Assembly (NCBI GenBank): GCA_964427155.1
Contig: CAYRSC010000020.1
Coordinates: 62,001-126,000, forward strand
Origin: Desulfothermus sp964427155
GTDB lineage: Bacteria; Desulfobacterota; Desulfovibrionia; Desulfovibrionales; Desulfothermaceae
Reading direction: 5' to 3'
Length of the DNA: 64,000 nt
Shown here: piece by piece, positions 44,388 through 52,020 of the stretch
How the letters are laid out: each line of letters opens with the position of its first letter
How positions within the stretch are numbered: the first letter of the stretch is position 1
Notes under the pieces: model-generated
Databases searched by the model: none
What the model was told of the DNA's origin: nothing
Seen by the model: the letters and a program-made list of their open reading frames with translations, nothing else
Translations under genes and position numbers: made by a program

Positions 44388-44415
44388 ATCCCATCTCCTC
44401 TTTAAATTAAACTCA

Positions 44416-45882
44416 CTAGCTGAGGTCAATCTGATAGTTAGGGGCCTCTTTGGTTATTATTACATCATGCACATGACTTTCCCTGTAACCAGCCTGGGTA
44501 ATCTGGATGAAACGGGCCCGCTCTTTGAGCTCAGCGATACTTCCACACCCACAATACCCCATTCCAGCCCTCAGTCCTCCCACCAGTTGAAAGATGGTCT
44601 CTGCCACATGCCCTTTATAGGGGACCCTTCCCACAATACCCTCTGGGACCAGTTTGTCCATATTTTCCTGAAAATACCTGTCCTTGCTTCCTTCCTTCAT
44701 GGCATCTAACGAACCCATGCCCCGATAAATCTTATACCGTCTTCCCTGATACAGGATGGTCTCCCCTGGACTCTCCTCTGTCCCCGCAAACATACCTCCC
44801 ATCATAACAGAATCAGCACCTGCGGCTATGGCCTTTACTATGTCTCCAGAAAATTTTATCCCTCCATCTGCAATAAGACACCTCTCCCTCTCTCTGCAGG
44901 CCCTGGATACATCCATAATGGCGGTTATCTGGGGCACACCAACACCTGCCACCACACGGGTGGTACAGATGGAGCCTGGTCCTATCCCCACCTTTATGGC
45001 ATCTGCACCAGCATCAATCAGTGCCATTGCCCCCTCATAGGTGGCAACATTTCCAGCAATGAGAGGGGTGTGGGGGTGAGAGGACCTTATTAACCTCACC
45101 GCCTCAATCACATTCTTACTATGCCCATGGGCAGAATCCAACACCAGCACATCCACATCTGCACCAATGAGGGCATCCACCCTCTCCTCCAGGTCCTTGC
45201 CCACACCTACTGCGGCTCCAACCCTCAGTCTCCCAAAGGAATCCTTACATGAATTGGGATATTTTTTTATCTTGTTTATATCCTTAATGGTGATAAGGCC
45301 CTTGAGGTTATTCTCTTCATCCACCACCAACAACTTCTCAATGCGATTTTCATGGAGTATTTTCTTGGCCCTTTCCAGATCAGTTCCAGGGGGCACTGTA
45401 ATAAGATTTTCTCTAGTCATAACCTCTTCCACCCTGGTCTCCATATCCTCCACAAATGCCACATCCCTGTTGGTGACTATACCCACCACCTTGGTCCCCT
45501 TTACTACTGGCAGACCAGATATCCTATATTGGGCCATTATCTGAAGGGCATGTCCCACTTTATCTTCAGGTTCTATGCTAACAGGGTCTATTATCATCCC
45601 ACTTTCTGATTTTTTTACCTTCTTTACCTCAAGGACCTGGTCCTCTATGGACATATTCTTGTGAATAATACCTATACCCCCCTGTCTCGCCATGGAAATG
45701 GCCATCCTGGACTCAGTAACTGTATCCATGGCCGCACTTATAAGTGGTATATTCAGGGATATCTGGGGAGTAAGGTGAGTCCTTACATCCACCTCTGAAG
45801 GGACCACCTCAGAATAACCAGGTAGTAAGAGTACATCGTCAAAGGTGAGGGCCACCTTTAATATCTTATCCTCATAATTCAT
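44416..45882 (-). CDS. guaB: IMP dehydrogenase
   Basis: NAD-dependent oxidation of IMP to XMP, the first committed step to GMP. The 488-residue protein has the standard barrel with a CBS pair inserted at about residues 90-205. The catalytic Cys is in GIGPGSICTTR (about residue 305), with the active-site flap Arg/Tyr near KDRYFQ. I take the start at the Met at 45882; an upstream Met sits directly on the AGGAGG with no spacing. It is clustered with guaA and follows the TPR gene. Confidence 0.97.
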   Translation of the reverse strand: MNYEDKILKVALTFDDVLLLPGYSEVVPSEVDVRTHLTPQISLNIPLISAAMDTVTESRMAISMARQGGIGIIHKNMSIEDQVLEVKKVKKSESGMIIDPVSIEPEDKVGHALQIMAQYRISGLPVVKGTKVVGIVTNRDVAFVEDMETRVEEVMTRENLITVPPGTDLERAKKILHENRIEKLLVVDEENNLKGLITIKDINKIKKYPNSCKDSFGRLRVGAAVGVGKDLEERVDALIGADVDVLVLDSAHGHSKNVIEAVRLIRSSHPHTPLIAGNVATYEGAMALIDAGADAIKVGIGPGSICTTRVVAGVGVPQITAIMDVSRACRERERCLIADGGIKFSGDIVKAIAAGADSVMMGGMFAGTEESPGETILYQGRRYKIYRGMGSLDAMKEGSKDRYFQENMDKLVPEGIVGRVPYKGHVAETIFQLVGGLRAGMGYCGCGSIAELKERARFIQITQAGYRESHVHDVIITKEAPNYQIDLS

Positions 45883-45903
45883 AATCCCTAACATCCTCCT
45901 GAA

Positions 45904-46482
45904 TTATTTATGTTCAAGACTTCTCAACTTCTCCTCTGCCTGTTTTTTTATATCAGAAGGGGTTCTCTTATCCTCCAAAAGTCCCCTTAATATGGTCAGG
46001 GCCTCTTTCTTCCTGTGAAGATAAAACCCATAGATAAGGGCCAGATTAAACCTGGCGGCATAGTCCTGCTTGCGCTCCTTAACCACATCCTCAAGCATAG
46101 AAGATGCCTTTGCGTATTTTTTCATGTAAAAATAACACGTGGCCAGGTCCCACTCTATATCAGCATCCCCTCCCTTTATCTTAAGGGCCCTCTCAAAAAA
46201 GAAACAGGCCTTGTCCCATGCCCCCATCTGGAGAAAGATGGAACCAAGATTCTCAAGGGCCTCCAGGTCATTGGGATCCTTCTTGAGACGCATCATAAAG
46301 CCCGCTATTCTCTCCCGCATCTCCTTGGCCCTCTCCTTCATGGTGGTGGCAGGAGAGGGATTGGCATTTATTATAAGGGAAGGATTCTCCAGTTTATATA
46401 CAATCACATAAAAAAACATCACTATTCCCACCACCCCCATCAGGGCAAATAAGAGGATGTCCCGTAATCCTTTAATCCTCAT
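45904..46482 (-). CDS. Tetratricopeptide-repeat membrane protein (CcmI/CycH-like position)
   Basis: The 192-residue protein has one N-terminal transmembrane helix (about residues 9-29) followed by about three TPR units (DLEALENLGSIFLQMGAWDKACFFFERAL, shortened here as DLEALENLGS...FFERAL). It follows ccmD with an 11-base overlap. Its position and topology match the TPR half of CcmI/CycH, which hands apocytochrome to the heme ligation complex. It is shorter than true CcmI, so the role is inferred from context. Confidence 0.75.
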   Translation of the reverse strand: MRIKGLRDILLFALMGVVGIVMFFYVIVYKLENPSLIINANPSPATTMKERAKEMRERIAGFMMRLKKDPNDLEALENLGSIFLQMGAWDKACFFFERALKIKGGDADIEWDLATCYFYMKKYAKASSMLEDVVKERKQDYAARFNLALIYGFYLHRKKEALTILRGLLEDKRTPSDIKKQAEEKLRSLEHK

Positions 46483-46609
46483 GGGACCTAAGCTCCCCTT
46501 CCAGTTGATGAAGCCTCTCCTCCAGATCCCCTTGTCTACGGGAGATAAAGAGGAGATAGAGGAGTATCCCCCCCCAGATTATTATGTTAGCCATCAAGAG
46601 ATATTTCAT
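46472..46609 (-). CDS. ccmD: CcmD-like small membrane protein
   Basis: A 45-residue reading frame starting MKYLLMANIIIWGGILLYLL, with one hydrophobic helix and a charged C-terminus, exactly the CcmD form. CcmD holds the CcmABC exporter with heme-loaded CcmE. Its ATG overlaps the ccmC stop (ATGA) and its end overlaps the TPR start. It was too short for standard gene length cut-offs. Confidence 0.85.
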   Translation of the reverse strand: MKYLLMANIIIWGGILLYLLFISRRQGDLEERLHQLEGELRSHED

Positions 46610-47262
46610 TTCATCATCTCCTTGCTCATGGTAGAGATCTCTCTCTGTAAGTTATATTGTCGCAAACGCAATAAAAATATACATAGATAAAAAAGGCCAA
46701 AGGAAAACAGAGAAAAAAGCATGGTATATATCATCTCAGGGGGCATTCCCCCTCCCTTTCCAAAGACCACAGGATGAATGCTCCTCCACATCCTGGCAGA
46801 AAAAAAGACCAAGGGAACATCCACAAATGCCACAATCCCCAATACACTACACACCACCGCCCTCTTCTCCTCCTGCATATCCAGATTTAATACCACCAGA
46901 TATACCACATACATAAACCACATGATCAAGGTGGTGGTAAGACGGGGGGACCAGGTCCAGTAGGTATTCCAGGAGGCCTTTGCCCATATAACCCCTGTGA
47001 TTAATACAAAAGTGGAATATAGCACCCCTATCTCAGCACTCACGTTTGCCATTATATGGAATCTGAAATTCCTCTTCCAGAGATAGAGCAAGCCAAAAAG
47101 GAATACCAGAAAAAAGGAAAAGAGCCCCCACCATGCAAAACTCACATGGAGATAGAATATCTTCTGGACAATCCCCATGGTCTGCTCTACTGGCGCATAG
47201 ATAAAAATAAGATACATGGAAAATACCAGAGAGAGAAAGGTGGCCACGCATAAGATAATCAT
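46606..47262 (-). CDS. ccmC: Heme exporter/handler CcmC
   Basis: Six-helix membrane protein of 218 residues that presents heme to CcmE. The Trp-rich WWD-like motif is visible as WAKASWNTYWTWSPRLT, flanked by conserved His residues (FYLHVSFAWW and RSIHPVVF). It follows ccmB by 23 bases and couples to ccmD. Topology and motif rule out the related CcsA of System II. Confidence 0.94.
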   Translation of the reverse strand: MIILCVATFLSLVFSMYLIFIYAPVEQTMGIVQKIFYLHVSFAWWGLFSFFLVFLFGLLYLWKRNFRFHIMANVSAEIGVLYSTFVLITGVIWAKASWNTYWTWSPRLTTTLIMWFMYVVYLVVLNLDMQEEKRAVVCSVLGIVAFVDVPLVFFSARMWRSIHPVVFGKGGGMPPEMIYTMLFSLFSFGLFYLCIFLLRLRQYNLQREISTMSKEMMK

Positions 47263-47285
47263 ATTTTTACACCTACATCCTCAAG

Positions 47286-47960
47286 TTAGTCCTCTCCATA
47301 GAGAAAGGGAAATAAAAATATTCCAGTCCCCGTAAAGATAAGGTCAAAAGATAATGCCATCTTAAACCATGAAAAAAACCCCTCTGCTCCCCCTAAGTTG
47401 AAAAGTACCCCCCACATCTGTATCCCTGCAAGTATTATTGGTATCTGAAGGGGAAAGAGGATGGTGGTGAGTAAGGATTCCCGCACCTGTCCACAACGGG
47501 AAACCGCCCCAAAGAGGGAGCCCAGTACAGCAAGTCCCCAGTCTATCATAAAAACCATTAAGAGCCCCTTTAAAGGGAAATAACACCTACCCATCTCCAG
47601 AAATATAAACATTGCCCCCAGAAAGATTACCTGAATCCCTGTGAGGGAAAGTATCCCCGCCAGGGACTTTGCCAGCCATATAGCCTCTGGACTTGAACAG
47701 GAAAGGAGCAGTATATCCCTTGTCCTTTCCTGTTCTTCCAGGGAATACAGGTGGGCAAATATCAATATCCCACAAAAGGCGGAGCATATCCAGAAGATGG
47801 TTCCACTCCATATGGGATTTATTGGCCCCAGATTACTACTGGCCAGGGAAAAGGTAAAGATAAGAACCACTCCTAAAAGAGCCGCCTGAATAACCCCTCC
47901 CTCTCTAAGGTATAAGAGCCTTAGATCCTTTATTACCATGGCCCAGATGGTGTATATCAT
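47286..47960 (-). CDS. ccmB: Heme exporter permease CcmB
   Basis: Six-helix ABC permease of 224 residues (MVIKDLRLLYLREGGVI near the N-terminus, typical of CcmB). With CcmA it forms the ATPase that releases heme-loaded CcmE. I place the ATG at 47960, where it overlaps the ccmA stop (ATGA) and has AGGAG nine bases upstream. Longer in-frame readings extend into ccmA. Confidence 0.92.
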   Translation of the reverse strand: MIYTIWAMVIKDLRLLYLREGGVIQAALLGVVLIFTFSLASSNLGPINPIWSGTIFWICSAFCGILIFAHLYSLEEQERTRDILLLSCSSPEAIWLAKSLAGILSLTGIQVIFLGAMFIFLEMGRCYFPLKGLLMVFMIDWGLAVLGSLFGAVSRCGQVRESLLTTILFPLQIPIILAGIQMWGVLFNLGGAEGFFSWFKMALSFDLIFTGTGIFLFPFLYGED

Positions 47961-48583
47961 CTGGAGCATCTCCTGGGGATTACCACAAATTTTTTCTCTG
48001 AAAAAACAAGCATATTGTCTCCCATCTCTTCCCACTCCCCCCTCTCATGACTCACCCATAAAATGGCCTTTCCCTTTGCCCTTTCCCTGGATACAAACTC
48101 ATAGAGCAGGGCACGGGAATCCTCGTCCAGTCCAGAAGAGGGCTCGTCCAAAAGATATAGTTTTGGCCTAAGGAGCATGAGCCTGGCCACATTCAACCTC
48201 TGAAGCATCCCCCTTGAAAAGGTGGCCACCCTCTCTCTGGCAAAGAGGGAAAGTCCCACCCTGGCAAGTATATCTTTTATATGGAGATCACCCTCTCCCT
48301 TTCCATATAGCCTTCTCCAGAAATCCAGATTCTCAAGGGCAGTGAGTCCCCCATATAGATGCGAAAAATGTCCCACATAGCCAATATCCCTCTTTCCCAC
48401 CTCCCTCTCCACCTCCCCAGCCGAGGGACTACATAGACCTGCAATTATCCTCAGGAGGGTGGACTTTCCACATCCATTTGGCCCTACCACGAACCAGAGT
48501 TCCCCCTCTCCAACCTCAAAGGAGGTGGATTTAAATATAAGTCTATCCCCGTAAAACTTACACAATTCCCTTGCCCTAACCAT
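47957..48583 (-). CDS. ccmA: Heme exporter ATPase CcmA
   Basis: ABC ATPase of 208 residues with Walker A GPNGCGKST, signature FSRGMLQRL, Walker B LYLLDEP and switch His in LWVSHE. The short length is normal for CcmA. The ATG at 48583 is used because the longer frame overlaps ccmF by 38 bases and lacks a good site. Gene order ccmF-A-B-C-D supports the name. Confidence 0.93.
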   Translation of the reverse strand: MVRARELCKFYGDRLIFKSTSFEVGEGELWFVVGPNGCGKSTLLRIIAGLCSPSAGEVEREVGKRDIGYVGHFSHLYGGLTALENLDFWRRLYGKGEGDLHIKDILARVGLSLFARERVATFSRGMLQRLNVARLMLLRPKLYLLDEPSSGLDEDSRALLYEFVSRERAKGKAILWVSHERGEWEEMGDNMLVFSEKKFVVIPRRCSR

Positions 48584-50453
48584 ATCTGGTCCCTTTAATA
48601 GCAATAAGGGCAAATAGGGCCAGAAGTATGCCCCCTATCCATATCCAGTGTACCATGGGGTTTATCTGTACCTCTAACTTTAACACCCCCGAGGGGGTAG
48701 TATCCAATATGGTGAGATATATCTCATCTATGGGCCTATTTAACACTGCCACCTTTGAGAAGGTATTATTCTGGACCAGATATAATCTCTTCTCTGGGGA
48801 GAGGGACCCAATGGGAACCCCTTTATAAGAGAGGGAAAAGGTGGCCCTATAATGGACACACTCCCGGGTTCTCAGGGTAGAAAAATCTTTATAGGTGAGA
48901 GAATATCCACAAAAATGGATGGTCTGTCCTCTGGAGATAATAAAATCTGCACTCCGCTTATATCCAGAGGATATGGCAATAGAGATGGCCATAAGCGCAA
49001 CTGTCCCATGAATGGCCCATCTGGCCATAGGATAATACCACCTCTTTATCCCCCTTAAGAGAATAAGATATAAGAAGACAGAGACCAGAGAGACCCCTGA
49101 AGAGACTATCCCAAAAAGTAATATCTTATCCCTCACCCCCTTAAACCACAGCACCATTCCCAGTAGCAACGTAAGACAAATAAGAGCAATGGCATACGGT
49201 CCAATGCCCCCTTGTCTCCATTTTGCCCAGGGACAGAGGATTAGAAGCAGAAGTGCTCCACAGAAGATAGGAAGGAAGATATGATTATAAAAGGAGGCCC
49301 CAACACCCTTGGTGGTGCCAAGGAGGACTCCACTTATAAGGGGATACAAGCTCCCTATAACTATTACTGCACAAAGGCCCATAAAGACCCAGGCAGTTAA
49401 AAGGAGCATCCCCTCCCTGGAGGATATTCCTGCTACCCCCTTTGTGGAACGGGAGGGATAAAACAGGGTCACGTATATCACCACCACCAAACAGACCAGC
49501 AGCAAAAACAAAAAGGGCATTCCCAGATTACTCTTTCCAAAGGCATGAAGGGACTCCACAATGCCACTTCTGGTAAGAAAGGTAGCAAAAAAACAAAACA
49601 CAAGGGTAAGGGATGCCAGAAGCCCACAGGTCTTATCCAACGCCCCGCTCCTCCTCCTTATTATATAGACATGCAAAAATGCAGTGGCGCTTAGCCAGGG
49701 GATAAGAGATGCATTTTCTACGGGGTCCCATGCCCAGTACCCCCCCCATCCCAGCTCAAAATAGGACCACCAGGCCCCCAGGATTATCCCTATACTCAGA
49801 AATAGCCATGCACCAAGGGACCACCTGCGAATCAAGGAAGAGACATGCATAGAAGAGCCTCGGGAGATCCTCTCTGCAAGGACCAGCAGAGATGGGACCA
49901 TAAAACCCGCATATCCCATAAACAATGCAGGGGGATGAAACACCATCCCAGGATGCATCAGAAGAGGATTGAGACCGTTACCCTGAGCAGGTGCAGGGGA
50001 GCGGAGCAAAAAGGGATTTGCCACGGTGATAAGAAGCATAAAAAAAAAGGCCTCTATGGCGAAGAAAAAGATCCAGAAGGTATTCTTCACATCCAGGGGG
50101 ATGCGAGAATACTTGCGGGAATGAATAAATAGGACCCCACTTGAGACCATAAAAAAAGTCCACAACAACAAAGACCCCTCCTGACCAGCCCATAGGGCAC
50201 TAAGGGCATAATACCAGGGCAGATAGGTATCAGTATATTCCCATACATAGTTAAAGGAGAAGTCCCTATTATAGAGGGCCACTAAAAGGATTAGACAGGA
50301 GATAGAGACAAAAAAGAATATGGCCTTTTCACCATACTCTATCCATTCAAATCCCTCCCCCTTAATAGAAGAGTAGATAGAGAAACCCAACAGGGTCAGG
50401 GCAGAAAAAAAACAAAACATTAGAGAAAAAAATCCAACTATCGCCATCTCCAC
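48576..50453 (-). CDS. ccmF: Cytochrome c heme lyase subunit CcmF
   Basis: Large polytopic protein of 625 residues that ligates heme to apocytochrome c. The WWD domain WGGYWAWDPVENAS (about residue 235) and the conserved GNGLNPLLMHPGMVFHPP stretch are intact. It would normally work with CcmH, which is missing here. It lies between ccmE and ccmA. Confidence 0.96.
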   Translation of the reverse strand: MEMAIVGFFSLMFCFFSALTLLGFSIYSSIKGEGFEWIEYGEKAIFFFVSISCLILLVALYNRDFSFNYVWEYTDTYLPWYYALSALWAGQEGSLLLWTFFMVSSGVLFIHSRKYSRIPLDVKNTFWIFFFAIEAFFFMLLITVANPFLLRSPAPAQGNGLNPLLMHPGMVFHPPALFMGYAGFMVPSLLVLAERISRGSSMHVSSLIRRWSLGAWLFLSIGIILGAWWSYFELGWGGYWAWDPVENASLIPWLSATAFLHVYIIRRRSGALDKTCGLLASLTLVFCFFATFLTRSGIVESLHAFGKSNLGMPFLFLLLVCLVVVIYVTLFYPSRSTKGVAGISSREGMLLLTAWVFMGLCAVIVIGSLYPLISGVLLGTTKGVGASFYNHIFLPIFCGALLLLILCPWAKWRQGGIGPYAIALICLTLLLGMVLWFKGVRDKILLFGIVSSGVSLVSVFLYLILLRGIKRWYYPMARWAIHGTVALMAISIAISSGYKRSADFIISRGQTIHFCGYSLTYKDFSTLRTRECVHYRATFSLSYKGVPIGSLSPEKRLYLVQNNTFSKVAVLNRPIDEIYLTILDTTPSGVLKLEVQINPMVHWIWIGGILLALFALIAIKGTRYG

Positions 50454-50483
50454 TATTCCTAAAAGATATGAGATTTGCAGGGA

Positions 50484-50885
50484 TTAAGAACCAGCCTTTT
50501 TATATTTGGAAGGACACTTGGTCATAAGATTATAGGCCCGAAATACCCCTCCCTTCATCTTGCCCTCAACTATTACCTCTATACCAGGGGCAAAGGTGTC
50601 AGGGAGTTTTCCCTTATAAAAAATGGGGATAGATAGGGAAGGGTTCCTCTTGTCCAGGAGGGAAAATCTAACCCCCCCCTGTGTCTCTTTCACCTGCCTC
50701 CCCACCTTTCCAAATAGTCGGGCATGTTTTATGTTCCCCAATCCCTTTGCCAGGGCCTCAGACACATTCAAGAAATACATCCCATTGGAGCTTAAGGAGC
50801 TGATAAGGAGATATAAAAATCCCCCCCCCAACAAAAGAAAGACAATTACATATATCAACCGATTTTTCTCCCTTGCTTTCATCAC
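50484..50885 (-). CDS. ccmE: Cytochrome c heme chaperone CcmE, Cys variant (CXXXY)
   Basis: Periplasmic heme chaperone of 133 residues: N-terminal anchor helix (about 10-29), then an OB-fold (VKETQGGVRFSL, GIEVIVEGKM). The position that carries the covalent heme-binding His in HXXXY is Cys 124 in TKCPSKY, giving CXXXY. Such Cys variants are known from Desulfovibrio-type systems that lack CcmG and CcmH. The region coding for the motif is 50502-50516. Two bases separate it from the CorC-like gene. Confidence 0.93.
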   Translation of the reverse strand: MMKAREKNRLIYVIVFLLLGGGFLYLLISSLSSNGMYFLNVSEALAKGLGNIKHARLFGKVGRQVKETQGGVRFSLLDKRNPSLSIPIFYKGKLPDTFAPGIEVIVEGKMKGGVFRAYNLMTKCPSKYKKAGS

Positions 50886-50887
50886 CT

Positions 50888-52012
50888 CTACTCCCTTTCT
50901 TCTTTTACCAGGGCCACCTCCTGCCCCTCTTCTCTGGCACCCCTATCTCCTCCTGTCTCATAAGAGACCTCCCCATCCATGAGGAGTTCCTCCTTTCTCT
51001 TAAGTGCCAGACTCTTCATGTCCTCCACAACATCTGTCTCATCCACTATCTCCTTGCCCAAAATCTCCTCCAATATATCCTCCAGGGTGATCAATCCAGA
51101 TATTCCCCCGTATTCATCTATCACAATGGCCATTGGTATCCTGGATTCCAGAAACCTCAAAAGGGCCCTATCCAGGGTTACTGCCTCTGGAAAGAAATGG
51201 ACATTCTTTAAAAGCTCTCCCAATTTCTTCTTAGAAGCTCCCTTCACCAGATATTTCAATACATCCACCTTATAGACAATCCCCCGTATGTCTTCAGGGT
51301 CATTGTTAAAATAAATAGGGACCCTGCTATATGACCACATATCCTCCACATTAAGGGCATCCCCTATCTCCATCTCTGCGGGCAGGGTAAACATCACCGT
51401 CCGAGGGGTCATCACCTCTGCCACCCTCTTTTTGTCAAGTTCCAAGACATTGTGAATATATCTTTCCTCAAAGCGTTTTAACACCCCTGTCTTTCTAGAG
51501 AGGCTAACCAGCGCCAGCACATCCTCCTCTGAGGTCTCCAGCCTTTTGCTCCCCTTCTCCAGGAACCTTATTAAAAAACCAATGGCATTTATCACCGGCA
51601 AAAAGACAAATACCAGCAACCTCAATGGTCGCGCCAGCACAGTGGCCAGGAAACGATTATATAACACCCCCACAGTCTTTGGGATAATCTCGGAAAAGAA
51701 AAGGATGGTGAGGGTAAACACAATGGAAAAATATACCACATTTTCCCTGCCAAAGACCCCCGCAGCAGCTGCACCTGCAATGGATGCCCCAGCAGTATTA
51801 GCTATGGTATTTAATGTCAAGATAGCGGTGATAGGCTCATCTATATTACTCTTGAGCCTATAGAGGAGTTCTCCTGGATATCTTCCCTTCTTTCTCAGAC
51901 TCTCAATATAGCTCCAGGAGACCGAATAGAGAACCGCCTCGGTGAGGGAACATAGGGCAGATATGCCAACTGCCAGACTAAAGGATATAATAAGAAGCCA
52001 CATATTTCCCAT
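50888..52012 (-). CDS. CNNM/CorC-family membrane protein (DUF21 plus CBS pair)
   Basis: Transport-type protein of 374 residues, annotated in the family as hemolysin or magnesium/cobalt efflux. Residues 1-about 185 form the DUF21/CNNM membrane domain (SALCSLTEAVLYS, FFSEIIPKTVG). A CBS pair follows (AEVMTPRTVMFTLP and MAIVIDEYGGISGLITLEDILEEI; quoted in part). The C-terminal CorC_HlyC domain is absent, replaced by an acidic tail. The transported ion is not proven. It lies between glnD and ccmE. Confidence 0.88.
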   Translation of the reverse strand: MGNMWLLIISFSLAVGISALCSLTEAVLYSVSWSYIESLRKKGRYPGELLYRLKSNIDEPITAILTLNTIANTAGASIAGAAAAGVFGRENVVYFSIVFTLTILFFSEIIPKTVGVLYNRFLATVLARPLRLLVFVFLPVINAIGFLIRFLEKGSKRLETSEEDVLALVSLSRKTGVLKRFEERYIHNVLELDKKRVAEVMTPRTVMFTLPAEMEIGDALNVEDMWSYSRVPIYFNNDPEDIRGIVYKVDVLKYLVKGASKKKLGELLKNVHFFPEAVTLDRALLRFLESRIPMAIVIDEYGGISGLITLEDILEEILGKEIVDETDVVEDMKSLALKRKEELLMDGEVSYETGGDRGAREEGQEVALVKEERE

Positions 52013-52020
52013 AGTAAAGA

